From the NCBI GenBank assembly GCA_020249265.1, contig JADCGA010000015.1:57470-121469 (forward strand): a stretch of 64,000 nucleotides of DNA, given 5' to 3'. The position numbers and the translations under genes were made by a program. Positions 9,791 to 18,373 of the stretch are shown here, piece after piece. The notes below the pieces were generated by a model. The model saw only the letters and a program-made list of their open reading frames with translations. It did no database searches and was not told the origin of the DNA. The stretch's first letter is position 1. Each line of letters opens with the position of its first letter. The DNA comes from Roseomonas sp. Its GTDB lineage: Bacteria; Pseudomonadota; Alphaproteobacteria; Acetobacterales; Acetobacteraceae.

Positions 9791-10814
9791 CGCCATCAGG
9801 GCTGAGGCCACGCGCCTCGGCTTCGACGCCATTGGCTTTGCGCCAGCGCGCCTCGGGCCGGAAGTACGCGAACGCCTTCAGGAATTCCTCGCCGCCGGCA
9901 TGCATGGCGGTATGGGCTGGATGGAAGCCCGCGCTGATCAACGCGCCGACCCGCGCGCATTATGGCCGGAAGCGCGGAGTGTGATTGCCCTTGGCCTTTC
10001 CTACGCGCCCGAAACTGACCCTCTGGAAAGCCTGGCGTGGCAGGACCGCGCCACCATCAGCGTTTATGCACGGAACCGCGATTATCATGATGTGGTCAAG
10101 AAACGCCTGAAGGCGCTGGCGCGTTGGATCGTGGCGGAATTTGCCGAAGCTGGCGTGAAGGTATTTGTGGATACCGCGCCGGTGATGGAAAAGCCGCTCG
10201 CGCAGCGGGCAGGTTTGGGTTGGCAGGGCAAGCATACTAATCTTGTCTCTCGTGCGCATGGGTCCTGGTTATTTTTGGGTGAGATTTACACGACGCTCGA
10301 TCTCAGCCCCGATGCGCCAGAGATTGATCATTGCGGAACCTGCACGCGTTGCCTGGATACCTGCCCGACCAAGGCCTTCCCCGCGCCGTATCGGCTGGAT
10401 GCGCGGCGCTGCATTTCTTATCTGACGATTGAACATCACGGCCCGATCCCAGAGGAATTTCGCAAGCCCATGGGCAATCGCATCTATGGCTGTGATGATT
10501 GCCTGGTGGTCTGCCCCTGGAACAAATTTGCGGCCACACATCAGGAACCGGCCTTTGCGCCGCGCGCCGAACTCACCGCGCCGAAGTTGGCCGCATTGGC
10601 CGCGCTGGATGATGCTGCCTTTCGCGCGTTGTTTTCGGGCAGTCCCATCAAGCGCATCGGGCGCAATCGCTTCATTCGCAATGTGCTGATTGCCATTGGC
10701 AATTCCGCCGATTCCAGCCTGCACGAAACTGCGCGCGCGCTTTGCGCGGATGCAGACCCCGTGGTCGCGGAAGCCGCTTCCTGGGCTGTAGCGCAATTGG
10801 ATCAAGCCGCATGA
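9777..10814 (+). CDS. queG: Epoxyqueuosine reductase
   Basis: QueG is a cobalamin and iron-sulfur enzyme that reduces epoxyqueuosine to queuosine in tRNA. Two cluster-binding motifs are visible, [16 protein letters not shown] and [11 protein letters not shown], after the conserved GYYxKGHT-type region reading [19 protein letters not shown]-like C-terminus ([12 protein letters not shown]) follows. The frame is open back to 9672, but homology begins at [20 protein letters not shown], so GTG at 9777 inside queF is the best start (345 residues). The stop overlaps the queC ATG. Confidence 0.94.
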   Translation: MGAADAIRAEATRLGFDAIGFAPARLGPEVRERLQEFLAAGMHGGMGWMEARADQRADPRALWPEARSVIALGLSYAPETDPLESLAWQDRATISVYARNRDYHDVVKKRLKALARWIVAEFAEAGVKVFVDTAPVMEKPLAQRAGLGWQGKHTNLVSRAHGSWLFLGEIYTTLDLSPDAPEIDHCGTCTRCLDTCPTKAFPAPYRLDARRCISYLTIEHHGPIPEEFRKPMGNRIYGCDDCLVVCPWNKFAATHQEPAFAPRAELTAPKLAALAALDDAAFRALFSGSPIKRIGRNRFIRNVLIAIGNSADSSLHETARALCADADPVVAEAASWAVAQLDQAA

Positions 10815-11518
10815 TGCAAGAAAAAGCGCTCGTCCTGTTTAGCGGCGGGCAGGATTCCGCAACCTGCCTTGCCTGGGCTTTGGATCGTTTTGCGCAGGTG
10901 GAAACCATCGGTTTTGATTACGGCCAGCGCCACAAGATCGAACTTGAAGTCCGCGACGCCTTTCGCACTGCCTTGCTTGCAGCCCGCCCTGAATGGGGCG
11001 CAAAACTTGGCACAGACCATCTGATCCGCCTGGATGCCTTGGGGCAGGTTTCTGATACGGCGCTCACCTCGGAAGCCACTATCGCCTTCAACGCCGATGG
11101 CCTGCCCAATACTTTCGTGCCCGGGCGCAACATCATTTTCCTGAGCTTCGCCGCCGCCATCGCCTATCGCCGCGGCATCAAGCATATTGTGGGCGGCATG
11201 TGTGAGACGGATTATTCCGGCTACCCCGATTGCCGTGATGATACGATCAAGGCGCTGCAAGTGGCGCTGAACCTTGGCTTGGATCGGCGCTTTGTATTGG
11301 AAACGCCGCTGATGTGGCTGGACAAGGCCGCGACATGGCGCTTGGCGGAAGGCCTGGGTGGAGCACCCTTGGTGGCAGCGCTGCTGGAACACACCCATAG
11401 CTGTTATTTGGGGGATCGCAGCGAGCGCCATGAATGGGGCTATGGCTGCGGCACCTGCCCGGCTTGCGACTTGCGCGCCAAGGGCTGGGCGGCCTATGCA
11501 GCGGCAGAAACGCCATGA
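10811..11518 (+). CDS. queC: 7-cyano-7-deazaguanine synthase
   Basis: QueC converts 7-carboxy-7-deazaguanine to preQ0 using ATP and ammonia. The PP-loop SGGQDS lies at residues 11-16, with [11 protein letters not shown] after it. The zinc-binding cysteines are in the C-terminal segment [16 protein letters not shown] plus an earlier Cys. Length is 235 residues from the ATG at 10811 (a second ATG follows at 10814). It overlaps queG and the downstream membrane-protein gene by 4 bases each. queD and queE, which make its substrate, are not in this window. Confidence 0.96.
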   Translation: MMQEKALVLFSGGQDSATCLAWALDRFAQVETIGFDYGQRHKIELEVRDAFRTALLAARPEWGAKLGTDHLIRLDALGQVSDTALTSEATIAFNADGLPNTFVPGRNIIFLSFAAAIAYRRGIKHIVGGMCETDYSGYPDCRDDTIKALQVALNLGLDRRFVLETPLMWLDKAATWRLAEGLGGAPLVAALLEHTHSCYLGDRSERHEWGYGCGTCPACDLRAKGWAAYAAAETP

Positions 11519-12072
11519 ACCTCTCCCCCCGCATCCAAGGCTTCGCCTTCCTGATCGGCTTCGCGCTGTGCATTCCAGCAGCGAATTGGATGATCGGGAA
11601 CCTCGGCAGCTTCTGCGTCCCGAATGGCCCCTGCCTGATCCCAGTGGCGCCCGGCATCATGGCGCCATCTGGTGTGCTGATGATCGGCTTGGCGCTGGTG
11701 CTCAGGGATTTGGTGCAGCGCCGGCTTGGCCTTGCCTGGGCCTTCGCCGCCATTGCGGCGGGCGTCGTGCTTTCCGCGCTACTGGCGCCGCCCGCTTTGG
11801 TGTTGGCCTCGGCTGTCGCCTTCCTGCTGAGTGAAACCGCTGACCTTGCCGTCTATACGCCATTGCAAAGGCGTGGCCTGATGCTGGCAGTGGCTGCCAG
11901 CGGTGCCGTGGGCCTGGTGGTGGATAGCGTGGTCTTCTTGTTTCTCGCCTTTGGCAGCCTGGATTTCCTGGCCGGGCAAATCATCGGCAAGGCCTGGATG
12001 GTGCTGCTGGCCTTGCCCTTCATTCACTGGCTGCGCCGGCATGATGCGCGGCGCGGCATTCTGCCCGCCTGA
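11515..12072 (+). CDS. VUT-family membrane protein, probable queuosine-precursor transporter
   Basis: A 185-residue integral membrane protein with about five to six hydrophobic segments. The pattern [31 protein letters not shown] then [14 protein letters not shown], with [13 protein letters not shown], matches the VUT (DUF165) family. Known YhhQ members import preQ0 or preQ1. The gene closes the queuosine operon with a 4-base overlap on queC, so an uptake role for a deazapurine is likely by both family and context. It is smaller than E. coli YhhQ, so substrate specificity is an inference. Confidence 0.85.
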   Translation: MNLSPRIQGFAFLIGFALCIPAANWMIGNLGSFCVPNGPCLIPVAPGIMAPSGVLMIGLALVLRDLVQRRLGLAWAFAAIAAGVVLSALLAPPALVLASAVAFLLSETADLAVYTPLQRRGLMLAVAASGAVGLVVDSVVFLFLAFGSLDFLAGQIIGKAWMVLLALPFIHWLRRHDARRGILPA

Positions 12073-12125
12073 TCAATCCGGCTTTGCGCTGAATTCGCGC
12101 ACCACCGCGCCGCACGGGTCTTGGG

Positions 12126-12863
12126 TCAGTCCGCGATCCACCCGGGGGAGGGCAGGGCGCGATAGGCTTCGCGCAGGCTATCGGACCAGCGCTGGCTGAC
12201 CTGCCGGAAATAGGCATCTTCTTCCGTGATGCGCCGGCTGAGCGAGACCTTTTGTTCACCTTCACGATAAACCATCAAATCAATCGGCAGCCCAACGGAA
12301 AGATTGGAACGGAGCGTGCTGTCCATGCTGATCAGCACCAGCTTCACGCCATCGGCAAGCGATGTATCGCTTTTCACCACGCGGTCCAGAATGGGCTTGC
12401 CGTATTTATGCTCGCCTATTTGCAGAAAGGGCGTATCGGCGGTGGCTTCAATGAAATTGCCAGCCGCATAAATCAGAAAAAGCCGCATTGGCCCGCCGGC
12501 AATCTGCCCGCCGAGCAGGAAGGAAGCGTCAAAGGCAACGCCCTGCGCCTTCATGCCCGGGCCGTCATTTTCAAAAACATCGCGCACCGCCGCACCCACC
12601 AATTGCGCGGCGCGGAACATGCTGGGCACATCGCGCAGTGTGTGGATTTCCTTGCCCAGCGGGAAACCCTCCTGCACGCGATTCCATACCGCCTGAGTGA
12701 TCGCCAGATTGCCGGCGGTCAGCAGCGCCAGCATGCGTTCCCCGGGCTGTTCCACGACATGCATTTTGGAAAAGCTGGAAATATGATCCAGCCCCGCATT
12801 GGTGCGCGTATCGGAAAGTAGAACAAGCCCATCCTTCAGGAACAGGCCGACGCAATAGGTCAT
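12126..12863 (-). CDS. Anbu-type proteasome subunit (bacterial HslV/20S-like peptidase)
   Basis: A 245-residue Ntn-hydrolase of the Anbu family. Removal of Met1 would expose the catalytic threonine (MTYCVGLFL). The supporting Asp lies in LLSDTRTNAG and the lysine in SFSKMHVV, as in proteasome beta subunits. Anbu forms open, self-assembling rings and has no known dedicated unfoldase. It is the last gene of an operon with an alpha-E protein (20 bases upstream) and a circularly permuted ATP-grasp protein. The usual fourth partner, a transglutaminase-like cysteine protease, is absent. It converges with the queuosine operon. Confidence 0.9.
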   Translation of the reverse strand: MTYCVGLFLKDGLVLLSDTRTNAGLDHISSFSKMHVVEQPGERMLALLTAGNLAITQAVWNRVQEGFPLGKEIHTLRDVPSMFRAAQLVGAAVRDVFENDGPGMKAQGVAFDASFLLGGQIAGGPMRLFLIYAAGNFIEATADTPFLQIGEHKYGKPILDRVVKSDTSLADGVKLVLISMDSTLRSNLSVGLPIDLMVYREGEQKVSLSRRITEEDAYFRQVSQRWSDSLREAYRALPSPGWIAD

Positions 12864-12883
12864 GGCAAGCGCTCCGCGCCCTA

Positions 12884-13825
12884 TCAGTTATGCAGATAAA
12901 ACTCGGCGATCTGGCCGCCGAGATCAATATTGCGCGCCATCATCTCATTCAGGAAGCCCTCAAGCCCCGCCGCGAAGATATCTTCAACCCGGCCAAAGCG
13001 CAGCCTGGCGTGCATTTCCCCGGCGCGGCGATGGCATTCCCCGCGCCGCCCGCCATGGGCCGTCGAGATTTCATCCAGCACGCCCTCAATCCGTGCATGG
13101 CAGGCAATCATGGAACGCGGCAATTCCCCGCGCAGAATGAGTAATTCCGCAATCCGCCGCGGTTCAATCCGGCCGTGATAAACCCATTGATAGGCGCGCA
13201 AGGCGGTGAAGCTCCGCAAAATGACCTGCCAATTCAGGTAGTCCTCCGCCGTGCCGGGGCCCATAATGCTCAGCGCCGCCGCATGGGCATGCAGCACCCG
13301 CGCGGTATTGTCGGCGCGTTCCAGCATGGTGCCAAGGCGCACGAAGCGCCAGGCTTCATCGCGCAGCATCGTGCCATCATAAGCGCCATTGAACAGGATG
13401 GTCTGGCGCTTCACCCAATCCAGAAAACCCGGCAGGTCATCCGCACTCGGCATGGCATTTTCCATGCGCCGCATCTGCCCCCAAGTGTCATTCACGGATT
13501 CCCACATATCCACCGTGAGCGCCGTGCGCACCTGGCGTGCATTCTGCCGCGAAGCCTCGATACAGGATTGGATGGAAGAATCATTCGCGCGATCCATCAC
13601 CAGATGCTGGATGATCTGCGCTGCATCGGGTGCGGCGCCAAAACCCTGCAACAGGCCGATATCGCCGCTGGTCAGCAGCAAGGGGCGCCAGGTTTGGCGT
13701 TGCGCTGGCCGCCCGCCACCCATGCCCGCTTCGCGCAGCGCCACTTGCAGCGCGCGCGCCGTATTGCCGGCGCGTTCCATATAGCGCCCTAACCAATAGA
13801 GGCTATCTGCCGTGCGGCTCAGCAT
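12884..13825 (-). CDS. Alpha-E domain-containing protein (DUF403)
   Basis: A 313-residue, largely alpha-helical protein beginning with the family signature MLSRTADSLYWLGRYMERA and repeating NTAR-type segments (ERADNTARVLHAHA). No catalytic motif is apparent. Alpha-E proteins accompany circularly permuted ATP-grasp ligases and are thought to act in peptide tagging or in synthesis of a small peptide. Here it overlaps the ATP-grasp gene by 7 bases and precedes the Anbu peptidase by 20 bases, so all three are almost certainly one transcript and probably one pathway. Confidence 0.9.
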   Translation of the reverse strand: MLSRTADSLYWLGRYMERAGNTARALQVALREAGMGGGRPAQRQTWRPLLLTSGDIGLLQGFGAAPDAAQIIQHLVMDRANDSSIQSCIEASRQNARQVRTALTVDMWESVNDTWGQMRRMENAMPSADDLPGFLDWVKRQTILFNGAYDGTMLRDEAWRFVRLGTMLERADNTARVLHAHAAALSIMGPGTAEDYLNWQVILRSFTALRAYQWVYHGRIEPRRIAELLILRGELPRSMIACHARIEGVLDEISTAHGGRRGECHRRAGEMHARLRFGRVEDIFAAGLEGFLNEMMARNIDLGGQIAEFYLHN

Positions 13826-15252
13826 GGCGCATCCGGGGCCAATACCCAGGTATCCTTGGTGCCGCCGCCTTGCGATGAATTCACGACAAGCGATCCTTCG
13901 CGCAAGGCAACGCGCGTGAGCCCGCCTGGCACAATGCGTGTCTCAGCGCCCGAAAGCACGAAGGGCCGCAAATCCACATGGCGCGGCGCGGTGCCGCTGC
14001 CGGTGAAGGTTGGCACGGTGGAAAGCGCGAGTGTTGGCTGCGCAATATAATCCGTTGGATTGGCGCGGATGCGTGCGGCAAATTCAGCGCGTTGCTCGGC
14101 GGTGCTATGCGGCCCGACAAGCATGCCATAGCCGCCCGAACCCTTGGTGAGTTTCACCACCAATTCATGCAAATGTTCCAGCACATAGGCGCAATCATCC
14201 GGTCTTTCGCATAGATAGGTCGGCACATTGGCCAGGATGGGTTCTTCGCCCAGGTAGAACCGCACCATTTCCGGCACGTAAGGATAAACCGCCTTGTCAT
14301 CGGCAATACCGCCGCCCGGTGCATTGGCAAGTGCGACATTGCCAGCGCGATAGGCTTCCATCAGCCCGCGCATGCCCAGCATTGAATCGGCGCGAAACAC
14401 CTCCGGGTCCAGATAATCATCATCAATGCGGCGATAGATCACATCCACACGCTGCGGCCCCGCAGTGGTGCGCATGAAAACCACGCGGTCTTCAACGAAT
14501 AAATCCTGGCCCTCCACCACTTCCACGCCCATTTCATCGGCCAGGAAGCAATGTTCGTAATAGGCGCTGTTATAGGCGCCAGGAGTCAACAGCACCACGC
14601 GCGGCAAGCCACGGCAAGCAGCCGGCGCCACTGACATCAGTGTTTCCAGCAAATCGCTCGGGTAATGGCTGACTGGGGCAATGCGATGGGCCGCGCAAAG
14701 CCCGGGGAATAGCCGCAGCATGGCTTCGCGGCCTTCCAACATATAGGAAACGCCGGAAGGTGTGCGGCAATTATCTTCCAGCACATGGAATTGCGCCGCA
14801 TCCGTGCGCACCACATCAATGCCGGCGATATGCACGTAAATCCCGCCAGGTGGCTTAATGCCGCGCATTTCCGGGCGATAGGCTTCATTCTGCAAAATCA
14901 GCGCTTCCGGAATGCGTCCGGCCTTCAAAATCTCCCCTGGCCCATAGACATCCGCCAGAAACATATTGAGCGCGCGCACCCGCTGCGTGAGGCCGCGCGA
15001 CAAATGCTCCCATTCCTGCCAGGCCAGGATGCGCGGGATGATATCAAAGGGGATCAGCCGTTCCGGGTCGCCGCCTTCGCCATAAACGGCAAAGGTCACG
15101 CCGATGCGGCGGAACAAAAGCTCGGCTTCCTGGCGCTTGCGTTCCAATTGGGCGATGGGCGTGGCCGCCAGCCAGCGCGCAATTTCGGCATAGGCCGCGC
15201 GCGCCGCTGCGGGTTCCCCCATTTCGTCAAAGGCCTTGATGGGTTCCGCCAT
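13819..15252 (-). CDS. Circularly permuted type 2 ATP-grasp protein
   Basis: A 477-residue ligase-like protein. Recognisable segments are the N-terminal GVTFAVYGEGG, FHVLEDNCRTPSGVSYMLE, RVDVIYRRIDDDYLDP, GGGIADDKAVYPYVPEMV and the ATP-binding VVKLTKGSGGYGMLVG with DLRPFVL near the end. The frame is open to 15291. The ATG at 15252 is preferred because AGGAGG lies 10 bases upstream. It is the first gene of the Anbu operon. Such ATP-grasp enzymes form amide bonds, so a peptide or isopeptide product that the downstream peptidase handles is the working model. Confidence 0.9.
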   Translation of the reverse strand: MAEPIKAFDEMGEPAAARAAYAEIARWLAATPIAQLERKRQEAELLFRRIGVTFAVYGEGGDPERLIPFDIIPRILAWQEWEHLSRGLTQRVRALNMFLADVYGPGEILKAGRIPEALILQNEAYRPEMRGIKPPGGIYVHIAGIDVVRTDAAQFHVLEDNCRTPSGVSYMLEGREAMLRLFPGLCAAHRIAPVSHYPSDLLETLMSVAPAACRGLPRVVLLTPGAYNSAYYEHCFLADEMGVEVVEGQDLFVEDRVVFMRTTAGPQRVDVIYRRIDDDYLDPEVFRADSMLGMRGLMEAYRAGNVALANAPGGGIADDKAVYPYVPEMVRFYLGEEPILANVPTYLCERPDDCAYVLEHLHELVVKLTKGSGGYGMLVGPHSTAEQRAEFAARIRANPTDYIAQPTLALSTVPTFTGSGTAPRHVDLRPFVLSGAETRIVPGGLTRVALREGSLVVNSSQGGGTKDTWVLAPDAPC

Positions 15253-15394
15253 CTCTGGACCGACCTCCTGTTTCTCGGAAGATCGGGTCAAAGGGGCATA
15301 GAGGCAAGCGGCGGATGCCCGAAATATGGGCCAGGCGACGCTTTATTGCCCGCCCGGCACCCGCCCCGCCCAATTCTTGGGCAAGCACCCCCCT

Positions 15395-16804
15395 TCACAA
15401 GGCAGGGTGGCGCTTATGCCAATCCGTCACGCGCTGGAAGGCATCGGCCACCGCCAGCACCCGCGCTTCGGCAAAGGGGCGCGCGGCCAATTGCAGGCCA
15501 ATTGGCAGGCCGCGATCATCAAAGCCACATGGCACGCTGATGGTCGGCAAGCCCAGATAGTTGAAAGGCCGCGTATTGGCAGAAACCGCCATGAAGCGAG
15601 ACCAATTCGCCGCATCGGCATCAATATCCGTCTCGGCCAATCTGGGTACGCGGGTGCGCAGCGCCGGGGTCGCAACAATGTGATGCCCTGTCATGGCCTC
15701 GGCGCAGAATTGGCGCAGCAGCGGGCCACGCCGCGACAGCGCTTCAATGTAGAGATGCGCCGGAATGGGATAGCCGCCATAAAGCCTGGAAGAGAGATGA
15801 ATGGAATAATCCGCGGCCCTTTCGCGCATCCATTCCGCATGGATCGCGGCCCCTTCGGCCCGGCTGATCATGGCGGTATAGGCCGCAATGGCGCGGAGCG
15901 ACGGGCAGGAAAGCCGCGTGATTTTCGCACCACGATCCCGCATGGCATCGAGTGCGGCATCAAACGCCTTCACCACCACATCATCGGCGCCATCAAAGAA
16001 ATATTCCTGCGGGACGGCAATGGAGATACCGCGCAAATCACCGGTCAAAGCGGCCTCATAATCCGGCACGGCTTCGCGCGCGCTGGTGGCATCGCGCGGA
16101 TCATGGCCGGAAATAATCCGCATGAAGCGCGCCGCATCGCGCGCCGTTTGCACCAAAGGCCCGACATTATCGGCGGAAAACGAAAGCGGCATAACGCCGG
16201 CACGAGAAACGCGTGTCTGCGTGCCCTTAAGGCCCGTCACACCGCAAATCGTGGCCGGCAGGCGGATAGAACCGCCGGTGTCCGACCCAAGCGCGCCATA
16301 GAAAAACCGCGCCGCAATACCGGCGCCGGAGCCTGAGGATGACCCGCCCGTGCAATAGCCGTGCTGCCAAGGATTATGGCAATGGCCGAAATGCGCATTA
16401 TGCCCGGTCGGGTTCTGGGCAAATTCCGCCATATTCAGCGTGCCCATATCAATCGCGCCCGCGGCATCCAGCTTCTCAAGCACGGTTGCCGTCACCTTGG
16501 GCACGAAATCACGCCGGATTTTTGAGCCGCAGGTCGAAACCTTGCCGGCGCGGTAATACATATCCTTATGCATCATGGGCACACCGCCGAGCGGCCCAAG
16601 CGCCTTGCCCGCCTTGCGCGCCGCATCCACCGCGGCGGCCTGTTCCAAGGCGCTGTCGCGATCAAGCCGGATCACGCTATTCACCTTGCCATCATGCGCG
16701 GCAATGCGCGCGAGGCAGCCTTCGGTGAGCGCGGTTGCGGTCACCTCACCACGCGCCACCGCATCGGCGGCTTCCGTCATGGAAAGTTCATGCAAAGCGC
16801 TCAT
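15395..16804 (-). CDS. Amidase-signature family hydrolase
   Basis: A 469-residue amidase. The Ser-cisSer-Lys triad is visible: Lys80 (MMHKDM), a serine of GGSSSGSGAG (about 155-157) and nucleophile Ser179 in SDTGGSIRLPA. Its ATG overlaps the stop of a small upstream gene by 4 bases, the same arrangement as GatC/GatA or AtzG/AtzE pairs, so the active form may be a complex. The substrate is unknown; a second, different amidase lies at 35504-36901. Confidence 0.88.
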   Translation of the reverse strand: MSALHELSMTEAADAVARGEVTATALTEGCLARIAAHDGKVNSVIRLDRDSALEQAAAVDAARKAGKALGPLGGVPMMHKDMYYRAGKVSTCGSKIRRDFVPKVTATVLEKLDAAGAIDMGTLNMAEFAQNPTGHNAHFGHCHNPWQHGYCTGGSSSGSGAGIAARFFYGALGSDTGGSIRLPATICGVTGLKGTQTRVSRAGVMPLSFSADNVGPLVQTARDAARFMRIISGHDPRDATSAREAVPDYEAALTGDLRGISIAVPQEYFFDGADDVVVKAFDAALDAMRDRGAKITRLSCPSLRAIAAYTAMISRAEGAAIHAEWMRERAADYSIHLSSRLYGGYPIPAHLYIEALSRRGPLLRQFCAEAMTGHHIVATPALRTRVPRLAETDIDADAANWSRFMAVSANTRPFNYLGLPTISVPCGFDDRGLPIGLQLAARPFAEARVLAVADAFQRVTDWHKRHPAL

Positions 16805-17007
16805 GCTTCCTTCTCCTGCTCGGCGCGGAGTGCCGCTTCAAAGCTGGAAGGTTCATCTTCAAATTCCATGGTGCCGCGCAAAGCCTCCAATTCCTTGAGC
16901 AGGCCGATATGATCAGCCAGGCCAAGCCGCGCGGCCTCATTCGGGCAGGCGACCCCGCTCCATAGGCGGATGGCTTCCATGCTGGGGGGGATAGGGTCGG
17001 GTTTCAT
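16801..17007 (-). CDS. Small amidase-associated protein, possibly AtzG/GatC-like
   Basis: A 68-residue protein with the run LADHIGLLKELEALRG then EFEDEPSSFEAAL. This resembles the AtzG/DUF4089 pattern, in which a helical stretch is followed by an acidic Pro/Phe tail that wraps an amidase. A GTG at 17028 is possible, but ATG at 17007 with AGGAGAG 6-8 bases upstream is better. The 4-base overlap with the amidase gene argues for stoichiometric assembly. The family match is by eye and weak; the pairing is the stronger evidence. Confidence 0.6.
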   Translation of the reverse strand: MKPDPIPPSMEAIRLWSGVACPNEAARLGLADHIGLLKELEALRGTMEFEDEPSSFEAALRAEQEKEA

Positions 17008-17111
17008 GCCAGTCTCTCCTGCGGTCACTCATGCTGCGACGGGTGATCAGGCTTTGCAAATGCCCTGCCACGGTGGCAGGCTTGGGCACGAGAGATCAGG
17101 AGTAACGCCGC

Positions 17112-18251
17112 ATGAAGATCGTGGACATCAAGGCTTTCCCCACCTCCTTCCCGCTGCCGGCCAATTCTGGGCCTCGGCTTGGGATTGGTCAGGCGGTGAA
17201 GCGCGATGCGGTGATGGTGAAAATCGTCACGGAAGATGGCATTGTCGGTTGGGGCGAAAGCCATCATGGCCGCGCGCATACCGCCATTGCGAAATTGCTT
17301 GAAACCACACTCAAGCAATTGGTGCTGGGGATGGATGCCTTTGACACCACCGGCATCTGGGCGCGCATCTACAAGTATCAATTGGCGAGCCACGGCATGG
17401 GCGCCGGCACGGCCATGGCCATGTCCGGTCTCGACATGGCGTTATGGGATGCCAAGGGCAAGGCGCTGAATCTGCCGCTCTATAAACTGCTGGGTGGTTC
17501 GGCGCGTCCGGTGCCGGCCTATGCCGGTGGCGTTGCGCTTGGCTATCAGCCGCCGGCGCAACTGCTTGATGAAGCGGCACCGCATATGGAAGCGGGCTAT
17601 AAGGCCGTGAAGCTGCGCGTTGGTGATACGGTGCGCGATGACATTGCACGCATGGAAGCGGTGCGCGATGCCTTCGGGCATGAGCTTGAGATCCTGACCG
17701 ATGCCAATATCGGCTATAACATCGCGCAGGTGCGCCAGGTGCTGCCGGAAATGGATCGGTTGAATATCGGCTGGCTGGAAGAACCCTTCCCCGCGCATGA
17801 TCACCGTTCCTATGCAGAGGCTCATGGTTTTGGCAGCACGCCGCTTGCCGCCGGTGAAAATCACTTCACGCGCTTTGAGTTCACCCGCGTTCTGGAAGAT
17901 GATGTGATCCGCATTTGGCAGCCTGATTTATCCAAATGCGGCGGCGTGACGGAGACCATGCGCATCGCCGCCATGGCCTCGGCCTTTAAGATTCCCGTCC
18001 ACCCGCATTCATCCATGACAGGCGTCAACCAGGCTGCGTCCATCCATCTGCTGGCTGCGATTGATAATGGCGGCTATTTTGAAGCCGATGTCTCACGCGC
18101 CAATAAATTCCGCGATGAATTGGGCAGCGAGCCCTGGCGCATCGGCAAGGATGGCTGTGTGCGCCCGCTGGAAGCGCCAGGTATTGGCGTTGAAGTGGAT
18201 GAGGCGTTTTTGAAAGCACACCCGGCCATAGAAGGGCCGGGTTATGTCTGA
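17112..18251 (+). CDS. Mandelate racemase/muconate lactonizing enzyme family protein
   Basis: A 379-residue enolase-superfamily enzyme. Metal ligands are Asp197 (LTDAN), Glu223 (WLEEPF) and Glu249 (AAGEN). The His-Asp dyad of the mandelate racemase subgroup is present as His299 (VHPHS) and Asp272 (QPDLSKCGG). The basic motif is Lys167-Leu-Arg169, a K-x-R form instead of the K-x-K of mandelate racemase. Such enzymes racemise or dehydrate hydroxy or sugar acids. The ATG follows GATCAGGAG. The gene is divergent from the amidase pair and may share its regulation. Confidence 0.87.
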   Translation: MKIVDIKAFPTSFPLPANSGPRLGIGQAVKRDAVMVKIVTEDGIVGWGESHHGRAHTAIAKLLETTLKQLVLGMDAFDTTGIWARIYKYQLASHGMGAGTAMAMSGLDMALWDAKGKALNLPLYKLLGGSARPVPAYAGGVALGYQPPAQLLDEAAPHMEAGYKAVKLRVGDTVRDDIARMEAVRDAFGHELEILTDANIGYNIAQVRQVLPEMDRLNIGWLEEPFPAHDHRSYAEAHGFGSTPLAAGENHFTRFEFTRVLEDDVIRIWQPDLSKCGGVTETMRIAAMASAFKIPVHPHSSMTGVNQAASIHLLAAIDNGGYFEADVSRANKFRDELGSEPWRIGKDGCVRPLEAPGIGVEVDEAFLKAHPAIEGPGYV

Positions 18252-18275
18252 CCCGGCGCGGTTGCCCGCGGCGGA

Positions 18276-18319
18276 GCATTTTCAAGCCAAACGGAATCGT
18301 TTGGCGACTCGGAAAATGC
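18276..18319. repeat. Nested palindrome between convergent genes
   Basis: The outer arms GCATTTTC (18276-18283) and GAAAATGC (18312-18319) enclose inner arms CCAAACG (18287-18293) and CGTTTGG (18298-18304) around GAAT. It lies between the 3' ends of the enolase-superfamily gene and the decarboxylase gene. It could be a bidirectional terminator, although no T-run follows, or a member of the palindromic intergenic repeats common in alphaproteobacteria. I saw no second copy in this window. Confidence 0.6.
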
Positions 18320-18373
18320 GACCATCTAATACTTCTGGGGCGTGACCCGCGCGAGCGGATCACGCCATGCGAC

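Noticed and set aside
13175..13792. Long plus-strand frame of about 205 codons opposite the alpha-E gene
   Set aside because: It is the antisense shadow of a well-supported gene in high-GC DNA and has no family motifs or ribosome binding site. The same applies to most long opposite-strand frames here.
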